Of a DNA stretch of 50,702 bases, positions 24,941-35,574 are shown piece after piece. This DNA is from Aeribacillus composti. Its GTDB lineage: Bacteria > Bacillota > Bacilli > Bacillales > Aeribacillaceae. A model generated the notes under the pieces. That model did no database searches, had not been told where the DNA came from, and worked only from the letters and a program-made list of their open reading frames with translations. Numbering within the stretch: the stretch's first letter is position 1; every line of letters begins with the position of its first letter. The stretch covers positions 1 through 50,702 of the forward strand of contig NZ_VISS01000033.1 in NCBI RefSeq assembly GCF_007827555.1, read 5' to 3'. The translations under genes were made by a program, and so were the position numbers.

Positions 24941-25891
24941 TTATACGTTTAATATTAAATCTTCTTCTTTTACAAGAAGCAAATCTTCCTTGCCAAACTT
25001 ATCAGAAAGCAGGAGCCTCATTGCCTGTGCCCGTATAGATTTTTCGATAATGTTGCGAACATATCTTCCATTTGAAAAGTTCGTTGGGTGAGTCGCATAT
25101 TTCACTTTTAGCAAATGCTCTTTCAATTTGCATTCAGCTCCATGGCTAAATCGATACTCTTTGTCCTTCATCATTAATTTTGCTATTTCCATCAGCTCAT
25201 CGACTGAATAGTCTGGGAAATCAACTACAATCGGAAAACGGGATTCGAGTCCGGGATTTAAAGATAAAAAACGATCCATTTCCCTTGGATATCCGGCTAA
25301 AATTAACACAAAATCATGCTGTCTGTCTTCCATATGTTTGACAAGGGTGTCAATTGCTTCTTTTCCGAAATCTTTTTCTCCTCCGCGGGCTAAACTGTAT
25401 GCCTCATCAATAAAAAGAATTCCGCCAAGTGATTTTTTGATCAAATCGCGCGTTTTTTGTGCTGTATGGCCGATATATTCACCTACTAAATCAGCCCGCT
25501 CCGCTTCAATTAAGTGCCCTTTCGATAAAACATTCATTTGGAAAAAAAGCTTTCCAATCAATCGCGCGATCGTTGTTTTTCCCGTTCCGGGATTCCCTTT
25601 AAACAGCATATGAAGCGCTTGCCTTCCGGTTTTTAACCCCTGTTCTTCTCTTTTTTTATTCACAAAAATCCATGCATATATTTCCTTTAATAATCTTTTC
25701 ACTTCTTCCATTCCAACTAATGCGCCCATCTCCTGTTCAATCTCTTTTAATACACTGTGTTCGACAGCCGCTTTGGAAATGGAAAGATCATATGTCGCGA
25801 TTTTTTCCTTTTTACCTTCAAGTTCAGTTTTGCTTTGTCCTAAGACAATATTCATTTGGCCGTTATTTTTGAAGGTGACCGCTCGCTCCAC
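24941..25891 (-). CDS. spoVK: Stage V sporulation protein K, AAA+ ATPase
   Basis: This protein is an AAA+ ATPase of the CbbX/SpoVK type, made in the mother cell and needed for spore maturation in B. subtilis. Walker A is GNPGTGKTT, Walker B ILFIDEAYSLA, sensor 1 ILAGYP, and an Arg finger region SRFP follows. I place the start at a GTG (25891), six bases after GAGGTGA, giving VERAVTFKNNGQ as in B. subtilis and 316 residues. A longer frame reaching 25957 has no ribosome site. It lies between hfq and hflX. Confidence 0.92.
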   Translation of the reverse strand: MERAVTFKNNGQMNIVLGQSKTELEGKKEKIATYDLSISKAAVEHSVLKEIEQEMGALVGMEEVKRLLKEIYAWIFVNKKREEQGLKTGRQALHMLFKGNPGTGKTTIARLIGKLFFQMNVLSKGHLIEAERADLVGEYIGHTAQKTRDLIKKSLGGILFIDEAYSLARGGEKDFGKEAIDTLVKHMEDRQHDFVLILAGYPREMDRFLSLNPGLESRFPIVVDFPDYSVDELMEIAKLMMKDKEYRFSHGAECKLKEHLLKVKYATHPTNFSNGRYVRNIIEKSIRAQAMRLLLSDKFGKEDLLLVKEEDLILNV

Positions 25892-26241
25892 AGGCTTCAC
25901 CTCATTTTTATATTTATCTTCTAAATTACATCTACTTTGTTTAAAGGAACATGTCATGGAAAAAGGTTGTTATTATTAATATTTATGCTGAAAGCCAAGT
26001 AGTACAAACCTTCTTTTCATCTATGTCTTAATAAAAACTAAGCAGTATTTTCTGAAGCCTGGGTGGCTTGCGGCCTGGACAAGTACAGATTCTAGGACAG
26101 GTCAGTTAAATATTAGCGAAGGGCAAAAATAACGACCATTCAAATTATCTGCGTTTAGCCGATAATTAGGAAAACATGGATTGAAGATAGAAAAATACCT
26201 GACATATCGGAACCGCTGCCACGAAACCTTTCCTTCTCATG
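25892..26241. other. Intergenic region between hfq and spoVK
   Basis: No gene is seen. GCCTGGGTGGCTTGCGGCCTGG near 26058-26080 is GC-rich compared with its surroundings and could be part of a structured RNA, but no known family is recognised. spoVK is usually read by mother-cell sigma-E RNA polymerase; I could not identify its promoter with confidence. Confidence 0.4.
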
Positions 26242-26270
26242 AAAAAACCGGAGATCATCTCCGGTTTTTT
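26242..26270 (-). terminator. Terminator after hfq
   Basis: AAACCGGAGAT and ATCTCCGGTTT form a strong stem flanked by A and T runs on both sides, so it may work in both directions. It starts 2 bp beyond the hfq stop. Confidence 0.9.
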
Positions 26271-26272
26271 CG

Positions 26273-26500
26273 TCATGCTTCAATGTCAATTTGTACATTT
26301 CTTTGCGGTGCAAATGTTGAGATCGCATGCTTGTAAATGAGCTGCTGTTTGCCCTCTGATTCGATGAGGACCGTAAAATTATCAAATGCTTTTACTTGTC
26401 CTCTAATTTGGAAACCGTTTAATAAAAACACGGTCACGTAAGTGCCATCTTTTCGTAACTGATTTAACACTTGATCTTGAATGTTTATCGGTTGCTTCAT
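26273..26500 (-). CDS. hfq: RNA chaperone Hfq
   Basis: The 75-residue Sm-like protein forms hexameric rings that bind small and messenger RNAs. Sm1 is at [19 protein letters not shown] and Sm2 at IYKHAIST (the YKHA motif that binds U-rich ends). The short acidic C terminus is typical of Bacillus Hfq. The second of two adjacent ATGs fits the GGAGG site best. It follows miaA by 30 bp, the widespread miaA-hfq order. Confidence 0.97.
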   Translation of the reverse strand: MKQPINIQDQVLNQLRKDGTYVTVFLLNGFQIRGQVKAFDNFTVLIESEGKQQLIYKHAISTFAPQRNVQIDIEA

Positions 26501-26530
26501 CATTCGTCCTCCTCATATCCTCTATATTTA

Positions 26531-27487
26531 TTATTTCTTCTCAGAAAGAAGCTTTCCTGCTATATAATGAAAAATTTCACTAACTTTTTCTTCCATCGCG
26601 ACAGGCGGAGTCATATCAAACCATTTGACATTCATTTTGTTTCGAAACCATGTTAGTTGCCTTTTCGCATATCTTCTTGTGTTTTTTTTCAACGTTTCAA
26701 TTGCTTCTGCAAGAGAAGCCTTACCATCAAAAAAATCGTATAATTCTTTATATCCAATCGCCTGCGCAGATTGTACACCGCGAACTCCAGAATCATACAG
26801 CGATTTTGCTTCTTCAATCAAACCTTCCTCAATCATTTCGTCAACTCTTTTATCAATGCGTTGATACAATACATCGCGGTCCATCGTAAGGCCGATAATG
26901 GCGGTATGATAGCGCTCATTTGCTTCATGCGCCTTTATATGCTCGCTCATTTTTTTTCCTGTTTTATAGAAAATTTCTAAAGCACGGATGACTCTCCTAG
27001 CATTGTTTGGATGAATTCGTTCCGCACTGTCAGGGTCGATTTCCTGTAAACGCTCGTATAATGCTAAATTCCCATGCTCATGCAAAAAATTTTCCAGTTC
27101 TTTTCTTATTTCAGGGTCAGATTGAATATCGGAAAATTGGTAATCATCATATAGAACCGCTTGAATGTACAAGCCTGTTCCCCCAACAATCATCGGCATT
27201 TTTCCGCGCTTTGTTATCGAGGCAATTGCTTTTCTCGCAAGCTCTTGAAACTCGGCAACGGAGAATTCTTCCGAAGGATTCTTTAAATCAATTAAATGAT
27301 GGGGGATTCCTTCCATTTCATGCTCTTTTATCTTTGCTGTTCCGATATCCATTCCTTTATAAATCTGCATGGAATCGCCGCTGATAATTTCGCCGTTTAA
27401 TTTTTTGGCTAATTCAATGCTTAGTTTCGTCTTTCCGACAGCAGTTGGGCCAATTAAAACAACAAGTCTATCCTTTTCTTCTTCCAT
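26531..27487 (-). CDS. miaA: tRNA dimethylallyltransferase MiaA
   Basis: The enzyme adds a dimethylallyl group to A37 of tRNAs reading UNN codons; MiaB, encoded at 33838-35370, then methylthiolates the base. The N terminus has the P-loop GPTAVGKT, the DSMQIYKGMDIGTAK motif and GGTGLYIQA. The zone around RRYAKRQLTWFRNK is the C-terminal tRNA contact. The ATG at 27487 (MEEEKDR) gives 318 residues; an upstream GTG three codons earlier is possible. Ribosome site is weak in both cases. Confidence 0.96.
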   Translation of the reverse strand: MEEEKDRLVVLIGPTAVGKTKLSIELAKKLNGEIISGDSMQIYKGMDIGTAKIKEHEMEGIPHHLIDLKNPSEEFSVAEFQELARKAIASITKRGKMPMIVGGTGLYIQAVLYDDYQFSDIQSDPEIRKELENFLHEHGNLALYERLQEIDPDSAERIHPNNARRVIRALEIFYKTGKKMSEHIKAHEANERYHTAIIGLTMDRDVLYQRIDKRVDEMIEEGLIEEAKSLYDSGVRGVQSAQAIGYKELYDFFDGKASLAEAIETLKKNTRRYAKRQLTWFRNKMNVKWFDMTPPVAMEEKVSEIFHYIAGKLLSEKK

Positions 27488-27713
27488 ATTGACCACACTT
27501 TCAAAAAATACTCACTGTTTCATCGTATCATGATTTTTAAGAAAACACCAATGTATTATACCCTTTTTCATCATAGAGTATACTCTTTTCAATTGATTTC
27601 ATATTCTCTTTATACTGCTCTAATCCGAAAAAAACAACTTTTGTCCAATCATTGCTCCCATCTCCATTTACCTCATAACTTGACAACGATCTTTTACATG
27701 CAGCAGAAAACTA

Positions 27714-29612
27714 TTACATAACCCTCTTAAACATTTTTTCGAGCTCATAGGTGGAAAAATGAATGATGATCGGCCGGCCATGAGGGCAAGTAAATGGATC
27801 TGACGCTTTTCTTAGCGATTCTAGCAACGCGAATATTTCTTCATTGTTTAAATATTGATTCGCTTTAATTGATCCTTTGCAGCTCATCATGATGGCTGCA
27901 TCTTCTCTAAGCTTGTGGATATCCGTCTTTTTTTCATTAAGCACCTGCTGGATCAGCTCTTCAATAATTTCTTTTTCTTCACCTTGCGGGAACCATGTTG
28001 GATGAGATCGAATGATATAGGTGTTCGGTCCAAAATTCTCCAAAAACACTCCGACCTCAGCCAGCTCTTCTTTATGCTCTTCGATCACCATGACTTCATC
28101 AGAGGAAAAGCTCAGTGTTAGGGGAACAAGCATTTCCTGCACTTCGCTCGCCACTTCCCCAACTTTTTCGCGAAAATATTCATATTTGATTCTTTCTTGG
28201 GCAGCATGCTGATCGATTATATATAATCCTTTTTCATTTTGCGCCAAAATGTAAGTGCCGTGCATCTGTCCAATTGGATACATTGGAGGAACTCGGCTTT
28301 CATCCAACCTATTATTGTCCGAAACCTTCTCTTCATGTTCTTCGTTGTTATTTGGCAAATACTCTTGTACTTCAGTTTCTCCATCGACAACTGGAGGTTC
28401 AGCTATTTTTTCAGAGGAAAAGGATTGTTGCTGCTCTTCATCCGCTCCTCTATGATCAATCGAATACAAATCATCTTCTTTCCATTGATTATCAGCCGTT
28501 TTTGGTTGAAACGTCCATTCTGGATCCTGTTTTTCCTTATTGATCAGATGTTCAAATTGGATCTCTTGCTGCACGTTTACCGGGTGCTCTTTTTTCTTTT
28601 TGACTGTATCAGAGGTTGGGATAAGCTCTTTTTTCTTAAATGCATTCTGGATGCCTTTTGCGATGACTTCAAATAATTCCGCTTCTTTGCTGATTCTGAC
28701 CTCCAGTTTGGCAGGATGAACATTTACGTCCACTAAGATCGGATCCATTTCAATATGAAGATAGACGACCGGAAAACGCCCTATAGGCAGGAGCGTATGG
28801 TACCCTTCTTCCACCGCCTTCGTAATGGAATGATTTTTAATAAATCTCCCGTTGATCATCGTAGAAATATAGTTTTTGGATGCTCTTGTCACTTCCGGCA
28901 ACGATAAATAGCCGCGTATGTCAAAATCAAGCGAACGGAAATGGACTGGAAACATTTTTTTCGCAATGGGAACCCCGTAAATCGCTGCAAGAACTTGCCG
29001 TACATCTCCTTTGCCGTTCGTATATAGAAGCCGTCGGCCGTTATGCGTAAATTTAAACGATATGTTTGGATAGCTCAGCGCAAGACGATTGACTATGTCG
29101 GTTATTCTCCCAAGCTCCGTATTCAAGCTTTTCATATACTTCAATCGCGCCGGCGTATTGAAAAACAGGTTCGTGACCGTAATGTCCGTTCCTTTTCGAC
29201 TTGATGCTGTCTCTTTTGCTGTTACCTTCCCGCCGATTAAAGTAATTTTCGTCCCGGGTTTATCCCCTGTGCTAGTTTTCATTTCCAGATGAGAAACGGC
29301 GGCAATCGAAGGCAGCGCTTCGCCCCGGAAGCCGAGAGTTCGGATGCGGAATAAATCCGCTTCATCTTTAATTTTGCTTGTTGCATGCCGCTTAAACGCC
29401 TTTTCGCAATCATCTGGCTCCATTCCGTCCCCATTGTCCACGACGCGAATTTTGCTCAAACCGCCTTCTTCCGCCTCAATTTCTATCACTGTGCTGTTTG
29501 CATCAATCGCATTTTCGACTAGTTCTTTCACAACAGAAGCCGGCCGCTCCACGACTTCCCCAGCGGCAATTTTGTTGGATAAACTAGCATCCATAAGGAT
29601 GATTTTTCCCAT
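27714..29612 (-). CDS. mutL: DNA mismatch repair protein MutL
   Basis: MutL links mismatch recognition by MutS to strand incision. The GHKL ATPase part shows ENAIDAN, DNGDGM and [14 protein letters not shown]. The C-terminal part has the endonuclease motif [12 protein letters not shown] (DQHAx2Ex4E), with SCKGSIKA and CPHGRPI completing the metal site, so this MutL should nick DNA itself as in organisms without MutH. The start is inside a run of ATG codons; the last (29612, MGKIILMD) fits homologues and AGGTGATG spacing, giving 632 residues. It overlaps or abuts the mutS stop. Confidence 0.97.
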   Translation of the reverse strand: MGKIILMDASLSNKIAAGEVVERPASVVKELVENAIDANSTVIEIEAEEGGLSKIRVVDNGDGMEPDDCEKAFKRHATSKIKDEADLFRIRTLGFRGEALPSIAAVSHLEMKTSTGDKPGTKITLIGGKVTAKETASSRKGTDITVTNLFFNTPARLKYMKSLNTELGRITDIVNRLALSYPNISFKFTHNGRRLLYTNGKGDVRQVLAAIYGVPIAKKMFPVHFRSLDFDIRGYLSLPEVTRASKNYISTMINGRFIKNHSITKAVEEGYHTLLPIGRFPVVYLHIEMDPILVDVNVHPAKLEVRISKEAELFEVIAKGIQNAFKKKELIPTSDTVKKKKEHPVNVQQEIQFEHLINKEKQDPEWTFQPKTADNQWKEDDLYSIDHRGADEEQQQSFSSEKIAEPPVVDGETEVQEYLPNNNEEHEEKVSDNNRLDESRVPPMYPIGQMHGTYILAQNEKGLYIIDQHAAQERIKYEYFREKVGEVASEVQEMLVPLTLSFSSDEVMVIEEHKEELAEVGVFLENFGPNTYIIRSHPTWFPQGEEKEIIEELIQQVLNEKKTDIHKLREDAAIMMSCKGSIKANQYLNNEEIFALLESLRKASDPFTCPHGRPIIIHFSTYELEKMFKRVM

Positions 29613-29621
29613 CATCATCAC

Positions 29622-32240
29622 CTATTTCAATTTCTTTTGGATGTCATACAGTGTGTTTAATGCTTCAAGAGGCGTCATATCCAATAGATCTAAGGAAGAA
29701 ATGATGGAGAGCACCTCTTTTTCCTTTGATGAAAGCTTTTTCCCTACCGGCTCTTTTTTCTTCTCTGCTATTTCATCGCCGAATAAAGAAAGCTGGCTTG
29801 GCTCCGCAGAATACTCGATGCTCGGTTCCACCGAATGCTCGATGACGGATGGTGTATGTTTCTCTTTCTGATTGTCTCCTTCCAGTTTGCTCAATATTTC
29901 TTTTGCCCTTTGGATAAGAATTTCAGGAAGTTCCGCAAGCTCAGCAACATGAATTCCGTAGCTTTGATCAGCCGCCCCTTCATCCACTTTATGGAGAAAA
30001 ACAACCTTTCCGTTTTCCTCTATTGCCTTAACATGGACGTTCTGCACATTTTGCAATTCATCTCCGAGCACAGTTAATTCATGATAATGGGTCGAGAACA
30101 ATGTTTTGGCTCCGATGTGATCGTGAATGTATTCGATTATCGCTTGAGCAAGCGCCATGCCGTCATATGTCGATGTCCCGCGCCCGATTTCGTCAAATAA
30201 AATCAAACTTTGATTCGTGGCATGTACAATCGCATTTTTGGCTTCCAGCATTTCCACCATAAACGTACTTTGCCCTGATACTAAATCGTCAGCCGCTCCA
30301 ATTCTAGTAAAAATTTGGTCAAAGATCGGCAGAACCGCTTCGCTGGCAGGGACAAAGCAGCCGATTTGCGCCAAAACAGCCGTTAAAGCAATTTGCCGCA
30401 TGTACGTACTTTTTCCTGACATGTTTGGACCGGTGATTAAAAGAATGTTCCTTCCTTCTTTCATCCAGCAATCATTCGGAACATAGTTTTCGGATTCCAT
30501 CACTTTTTCTACGACTGGATGACGACCGTCTTTTATGTAAAGCTCGGAGTCGGAAAAGGACGGTTTCGTATAATGTCGTTCTTCGCTGATTACAGCAAAG
30601 CATTGCAGGCAGTCAAGCTCGGCAATCTTTTTAGCCAAGAGCTGCAATCTAGGAATATATTGCTTTACTTCGTCGCGAATTTGCACGAACAATTCATACT
30701 CAAGATCAACGATTTTTTCTTCCGCTTCTAAAATCAACGCTTCTTTCTCTTTCAGCTCTGGTGTCACATAACGTTCGGCATTGGCCAGCGTCTGTTTCCG
30801 TTCATATCTTCCTTCATCCAAAAGATGAAGATTCGCTTTCGTTACTTCAATATAATATCCAAACACTTTGTTGTAGCCGATTTTAAGCGATTTAATTCCT
30901 GTCAGCTCTCTTTCTCTTTTTTCCAGCTCTGCTATCCACGTTTTTCCGTTTCTCGCTGCATCTCTGTAGCGATCCAATTCTTCGTTAAATCCGTCCTTAA
31001 TGATGTTCCCCTCTTTGACTGAAATCGGCGGGTTTTCGATGATCGCTTTTTGAAGCAACTCCTTCAAGCTTTCACAAGGATCAATTTCTTTTTTTATTTG
31101 CTCCGAATCAGCAATTCCTAACGAAGCAACGATTGAGCGGATCTCAGGAATTTTTTCAAGCGACTTTTTCAATTGAATCAGATCTCTTGCGTTTGCATTT
31201 CCGAACGCAATTTTTCCCGACAGTCTTTCTAAGTCGTATACTTCCTTCAGCAATTCCCTTAGTTCTTCTCTTTCGATATAGCGGTCGATCAACATTCCAA
31301 CAATATTTTGCCGCTTTTCAATTTCTTTTTTGTCAATAAGCGGACGGTCAATCCATTGCTTCAGCAGACGCGCGCCCATAGCTGTTTTCGTCTCATCTAG
31401 CAGCCAAAGAAGGGAGCCTTTTTTTCCTTTCGATCGAATCGTCTCGGTCAGCTCCAAATTTCTTTTCGAGTACATATCAATTTTCAAATATTGATTTAAT
31501 TGATAAAACTCCACCTTTTGCAAATGCTCAAGCGTCCGTTTTTGCGTCCGTTCTAAATAGTTGTATAGCCTTGCAAACGTTATTTTCAGCCGCTGATCTT
31601 GCAAATGTCCTGCAATGCTGTCTAATTTTTCAAGATAAGCTGCGTCTTTTTCAATCGAAAATGTCACAGGCTGTCTTTCTAATATCATTTTTTTCAGTTT
31701 CTCAGGAAAATCATCTGCCACTACAATCTCTTTCACTTGGCGGGAATAAAGCTCGCCCAAGCAGTCCTCCATTGTGGAGAGAAGGGTGACATATGATTCC
31801 CCTGTCGTAATATCCGTCAAAGCTAAGCCGAAAAGCGCTTCAAAGACCGTAACGGAAGCAATATATTGGTTGTCTTTCTCGCCTAGCCCTTTTCCTTCCA
31901 TTAATGTCCCTGGTGTAATGAGCTGAACGACTTCCCGTTTCACAACACCTTTTGCTTGTTTCGGATCTTCTGTTTGTTCACAAATCGCCACCTTATAGCC
32001 CTTTTCAATGAGCTGTTCGATGTAGCTTGAGGCTGAGTGATACGGCACCCCGCACATCGGGATTCTTTCCTCGCCCCCGCCATCACGGCTTGTTAACGTA
32101 ATTTCCAATTCTTGAGAAGCCTTGATGGCATCCTCAAAAAACATTTCATAAAAATCGCCTAAACGAAAAAATAAAAAGGCATCCTGATAGTCTGCCTTGA
32201 TGTTTAAATATTGCTGTATCATTGGCGTGTATTGTGCCAT
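29622..32240 (-). CDS. mutS: DNA mismatch repair protein MutS
   Basis: MutS recognises mismatches and small loops. The N-terminal mismatch motif GDFYEMF is present near residue 36, the connector, lever and clamp regions follow, and the ATPase has Walker [23 protein letters not shown] (Walker B region) and STHYHEL. The C terminus ends in a beta-clamp/dimerisation tail. I start at 32240 ([12 protein letters not shown]) behind GGGGGAT, giving 872 residues; the longer frame to 32273 lacks this site. It is the first gene of mutSL. Confidence 0.97.
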   Translation of the reverse strand: MAQYTPMIQQYLNIKADYQDAFLFFRLGDFYEMFFEDAIKASQELEITLTSRDGGGEERIPMCGVPYHSASSYIEQLIEKGYKVAICEQTEDPKQAKGVVKREVVQLITPGTLMEGKGLGEKDNQYIASVTVFEALFGLALTDITTGESYVTLLSTMEDCLGELYSRQVKEIVVADDFPEKLKKMILERQPVTFSIEKDAAYLEKLDSIAGHLQDQRLKITFARLYNYLERTQKRTLEHLQKVEFYQLNQYLKIDMYSKRNLELTETIRSKGKKGSLLWLLDETKTAMGARLLKQWIDRPLIDKKEIEKRQNIVGMLIDRYIEREELRELLKEVYDLERLSGKIAFGNANARDLIQLKKSLEKIPEIRSIVASLGIADSEQIKKEIDPCESLKELLQKAIIENPPISVKEGNIIKDGFNEELDRYRDAARNGKTWIAELEKRERELTGIKSLKIGYNKVFGYYIEVTKANLHLLDEGRYERKQTLANAERYVTPELKEKEALILEAEEKIVDLEYELFVQIRDEVKQYIPRLQLLAKKIAELDCLQCFAVISEERHYTKPSFSDSELYIKDGRHPVVEKVMESENYVPNDCWMKEGRNILLITGPNMSGKSTYMRQIALTAVLAQIGCFVPASEAVLPIFDQIFTRIGAADDLVSGQSTFMVEMLEAKNAIVHATNQSLILFDEIGRGTSTYDGMALAQAIIEYIHDHIGAKTLFSTHYHELTVLGDELQNVQNVHVKAIEENGKVVFLHKVDEGAADQSYGIHVAELAELPEILIQRAKEILSKLEGDNQKEKHTPSVIEHSVEPSIEYSAEPSQLSLFGDEIAEKKKEPVGKKLSSKEKEVLSIISSLDLLDMTPLEALNTLYDIQKKLK

Positions 32241-32336
32241 GTTCATCCCCCGACTGTATGTAAAAGTTAACATCTTTTATTATAGCACAAACTCTTTATT
32301 CCGAAAAAAACTTATTCGCTCAAATAACCTATGACA

Positions 32337-32581
32337 AAACAATAAAACTAAAAAGCACGTACATGATTATTCGCAAATTTGTTTATTGCGTCAACCTTTG
32401 ACATAAATGTTCATGATTAATGGCGGATTTGTTTATTCCTTTAAACTTTTGACATAAAAAATTAAGAAACAGGTGCGTGATTATCGCAAATTAGTTTATT
32501 CCGCCAAACCTTTGACATAAAAAACAGGAAGCAAGTACACGATTATTCACAGATTTGTTTATTCCGCCAAACTTTTGACAT
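32337..32581. repeat. Degenerate tandem repeats of 52-62 bp between cotE and mutS
   Basis: Four units each contain TGATTATTCGCAAATTTG-like sequence, then GTTTATTCC, then TTTGACATAAA (ends near 32404, 32456, 32520 and 32583). The gap 32274-32581 has no open frame. Role unknown; each unit carries a TTGACA hexamer but no matching -10 box. Confidence 0.75.
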
Positions 32582-32613
32582 AAAAAAACTAGGAAGCAGC
32601 CCTCCTAGTTTTT
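32582..32613 (-). terminator. Terminator of cotE
   Basis: AAAAACTAGGA pairs with TCCTAGTTTTT, with a T run on the minus strand, 2 bp beyond the cotE stop. Confidence 0.88.
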
Positions 32614-32615
32614 CA

Positions 32616-33170
32616 TTATTCTTCTGGTTCACCTTCTAAAAGCTCTGGCGTCAAATCTTCTATTTCATCCTCTAAATCCTCTTCCCAATCATCCCATTCC
32701 TCATCGGATTCAGACAAGTTGTTAGGATGGACGGAGACGACCACTTTCGTTTCTCCGATGACCTCTGCTAAAAATTCTCTTTCTACTTGAACCACAATGT
32801 TTTCGCCGTTTGGAGAAATGGTGACTTCCAGACAATTCGGCTGCTGCAAAACACGGGCAACCACTTCGTTCTCGTCATCTAAATAGTTGTCATCTTTATA
32901 TCGTAATTTTAACACATCTGTATACTTGACACGCTCTGTAACTACTTCTGTTTTCGTATTTTCATCAAATGAATACCAAACGTTAATATCATATGTTCCC
33001 TCAATTTCAACTGTTTTCCCCCGTTTTTGCGCATCATATTTATGGTTAATAATCCAACCACCCAAAATACTTGCTGGTTTCTTCTCAGGACTAATCGTAT
33101 GTGTTGCTTGAGTAAACTTTCGACCTTTTGCTACTACCGCTTTCGTTATGATTTCCCTATATTCTGCCAT
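32616..33170 (-). CDS. cotE: Outer spore coat morphogenetic protein CotE
   Basis: CotE organises outer coat assembly around the forespore. The protein opens [20 protein letters not shown], the conserved N terminus, has the core [15 protein letters not shown] and ends in a very acidic tail ([18 protein letters not shown]), all typical of CotE. I start at 33170, nine bases after GAGGAGG, giving 184 residues; a TTG six codons upstream is less likely. It sits between ymcA and mutS as in B. subtilis. Its sigma-E promoter was not identified. Confidence 0.96.
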   Translation of the reverse strand: MAEYREIITKAVVAKGRKFTQATHTISPEKKPASILGGWIINHKYDAQKRGKTVEIEGTYDINVWYSFDENTKTEVVTERVKYTDVLKLRYKDDNYLDDENEVVARVLQQPNCLEVTISPNGENIVVQVEREFLAEVIGETKVVVSVHPNNLSESDEEWDDWEEDLEDEIEDLTPELLEGEPEE

Positions 33171-33279
33171 TTGCCAAACCCTCCTCAAAACGATCGTAAA
33201 AAGATTTTCGCTAGGACAAGCTCGATATTTTCATAAATCCTTCTAGTTCATTCTATGCATGAGCCAGAAAATATGTACC

Positions 33280-33309
33280 AAAAATTAAAAAAGACGCTGA
33301 CGCGTCTTT
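33280..33309 (-). terminator. Terminator of the miaB-ymcA unit
   Basis: AAAGACGC and GCGTCTTT form a stem followed on the minus strand by TTTTTAATTTTT, about 100 bp beyond the ymcA stop. Confidence 0.8.
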
Positions 33310-33412
33310 AAACAAAATGAGGGAGGGTTGGCCGAAATCATAGAAATACCGATTGTTCATAAGCTCAAACGGTTTTTATTTTTTCAAAAATAGCCTGAAA
33401 ACCTTAATACGA

Positions 33413-33838
33413 TTAATGGCAAGATCCATGTTTATTCCGAATTTGGGCGCCTGTTTCACCCGTTAACAGATTGCCTCCAGTTGAGCGAATAATTTCATTT
33501 GTCACATGGTTTGAAATTGTATTCGCTACTAATTGAAGAAGATCGTTAACTTCAATTTGCGATTCTTTAAATTGCTGGACGATCGGAATTTGATCTAATT
33601 CTTCATACAGGCTGTCAATTTTCTCCTCCACTTGTTTGAGAGCTTCATGCTTTCCGAAATGCTGAAAATTGACGGCTTGTTTTTGCAGGCTTTTAATGCT
33701 GGCAATCATTTCCCGAACTTTTTGATTTTCGTTAATTTGTTCTTCCGCTTTTTTAAAGAAGTCAACTTGCTCTGTTTCGGCTATCATTTGCGCCAGTTCT
33801 TTTGCCTTTTCTAAAATATCGTCTTTCGTATACGCCAT
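33413..33838 (-). CDS. ymcA: RicA family regulator YmcA
   Basis: This 141-residue helical protein is one of three (with YlbF/RicF and YaaT/RicT) that form the Fe-S-bearing Ric complex. In B. subtilis that complex affects RNase Y specificity, sporulation, competence and biofilm formation. The family's YlbF/YmcA core spans most of the length (DFFKKAEEQINENQKVREMI). The C-terminal tail ends in NKHGSCH, whose Cys may help bind a cluster. Its ATG overlaps the last base of the miaB stop (TAATG), so the two are translationally coupled. RNase Y itself is encoded at 39885-41444. Confidence 0.93.
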   Translation of the reverse strand: MAYTKDDILEKAKELAQMIAETEQVDFFKKAEEQINENQKVREMIASIKSLQKQAVNFQHFGKHEALKQVEEKIDSLYEELDQIPIVQQFKESQIEVNDLLQLVANTISNHVTNEIIRSTGGNLLTGETGAQIRNKHGSCH

Positions 33839-35370
33839 TACAATGTCACCCCAATTTGCTCTTCCACCATTTCTCCATCAAGAGTCCAGGTTTTGGCTTT
33901 TGTAATTTTTACTTTTACAAGCTGACCAATCGCCGATTTCGGACCTTTAAAGTTAACTAGTTTATTTTTTCTCGTATACCCTGCCAAAATGTCAGGATTG
34001 TTTTTGCTCTCGCCTTCAACTAATACCTCAACGACTTTGCCTTCATATTCTTTCATTTTTTGGGCGGAAATTTCGTTGACTAATGCATTTAATCGCTGCA
34101 GCCGTTCTTTTTTCACTTCCATCGGGACATTATCTTTCATTTTAGCAGCAGGCGTTCCTTCCCGAGGCGAATAAATGAACGTATAGGCACTGTCAAAGCC
34201 GACTTCGCGATAGAGGGAGAGTGTTTCTTCAAACTGCTCATCCGTCTCATTTGGAAAGCCGACAATGATATCAGTCGTTAACGAAACGTTTGGAATCGCC
34301 TTTTTAATTTTTTGCACTAATTCTAAATACTGTTCGCGCGTATATTTGCGTGCCATCAATTTCAATATTTCCGAGCTGCCTGACTGCACCGGAAGATGGA
34401 TATGATCGACAAGGTTGCCGCCTTTGGCCAAAACTTCAATTAAACGGTCGTCAAAATCTTTCGGGTGACTTGTGGTAAAACGAATTCTGGCGATATCGAT
34501 TTTTCGAAGCTCGTCCATTAAATCGCCTAGGCCGTATTTGATATCGTCAAAATCTTTCCCGTAGGCATTTACGTTTTGACCAAGTAACGTGATTTCTTTA
34601 TACCCTTGCGCTGCCAGGTGGCGAACTTCTTGAATAATATCCTCCGGTCTGCGGCTCCGTTCTTTGCCTCGAGTGTACGGAACAATGCAATACGTGCAAA
34701 ATTTGTCGCAGCCGTACATAATATTGACCCAAGCTTTAATATTTCCTTTCCGGACTTTCGGAAGGTTTTCAATCACATCGCCTTCTTTTGACCAAACCTC
34801 CACGACCATTTCCTTCGACATATACGCTTCATTCAACAAATGCGGAAGGCGGTGAATGTTGTGTGTTCCAAAAATTAAATCAACATATTGGTACTGCTTT
34901 AAAATTTTGTTGACAACAGATTCTTCCTGGGACATGCAGCCGCAAACACCTAAGATAAGATCCGGCTTTTCCATTTTGAGCGGCTTCAAATGCCCAATTT
35001 CCCCAAATACTTTGTTTTCAGCGTTTTCCCTGATCGCACATGTGTTTAACAAAATAACATCAGCATCTTCTGTGCTGTCAGTCGGCTTATATCCGAGCTG
35101 CATAAAAATACCGGCCATCACTTCCGTATCATGTTCATTCATTTGACATCCGTATGTGCGAATATAAAACTTTCTGCCTTCTCCCATTCCTTTTAAATGT
35201 TCAGGAATGACAAAATCTTTATGGTATTTCACTTCTTCTTTTCCGCGCTTTTTCGCATCTTTTAAAGAAGGCGGAATGTAAACACGCTCGAAATACTTAC
35301 TGTAATCCTTCTCGGATTTTTTGTCCGAAGGATTAACCATCGTGGTTGCTAATCGTTGTTTTTCATTCAT
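33838..35370 (-). CDS. miaB: tRNA-2-methylthio-N6-dimethylallyladenosine synthase MiaB
   Basis: This 510-residue radical SAM enzyme methylthiolates i6A37 of tRNA, the product of MiaA. It has the UPF0004 domain with cluster cysteines C75, C111 and C145, the radical SAM motif CDKFCTYC (C221, C225, C228) and a C-terminal TRAM domain (about 440-505) for tRNA binding. The first ~65 residues are an extension typical of Bacillus MiaB. It is cotranscribed with ymcA. Confidence 0.97.
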   Translation of the reverse strand: MNEKQRLATTMVNPSDKKSEKDYSKYFERVYIPPSLKDAKKRGKEEVKYHKDFVIPEHLKGMGEGRKFYIRTYGCQMNEHDTEVMAGIFMQLGYKPTDSTEDADVILLNTCAIRENAENKVFGEIGHLKPLKMEKPDLILGVCGCMSQEESVVNKILKQYQYVDLIFGTHNIHRLPHLLNEAYMSKEMVVEVWSKEGDVIENLPKVRKGNIKAWVNIMYGCDKFCTYCIVPYTRGKERSRRPEDIIQEVRHLAAQGYKEITLLGQNVNAYGKDFDDIKYGLGDLMDELRKIDIARIRFTTSHPKDFDDRLIEVLAKGGNLVDHIHLPVQSGSSEILKLMARKYTREQYLELVQKIKKAIPNVSLTTDIIVGFPNETDEQFEETLSLYREVGFDSAYTFIYSPREGTPAAKMKDNVPMEVKKERLQRLNALVNEISAQKMKEYEGKVVEVLVEGESKNNPDILAGYTRKNKLVNFKGPKSAIGQLVKVKITKAKTWTLDGEMVEEQIGVTL

Positions 35371-35546
35371 GGCGCATTACTCCTTCATGTTTAAAAGTGT
35401 ACACTGTTTTATAGTATATCGTGTTAAGTAGCAGAACACAATATTGCACCATTATTTTATAATAAAGACACTTTTTTTTAAAAATTTTCTATACAAGATT
35501 TCTAGAAATAAGCTAAAAGTAGATTTCTTCCTTTAACAATTAAAAT

Positions 35547-35574
35547 CAAAAAAAGAGAGAGGGGAACCCCTCTC
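35547..35574 (-). terminator. Terminator of korAB
   Basis: GAGAGGGG and CCCCTCTC with a tight loop, followed by a T run (TTTTTTTG) on the minus strand, immediately after the korB stop. Confidence 0.85.
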
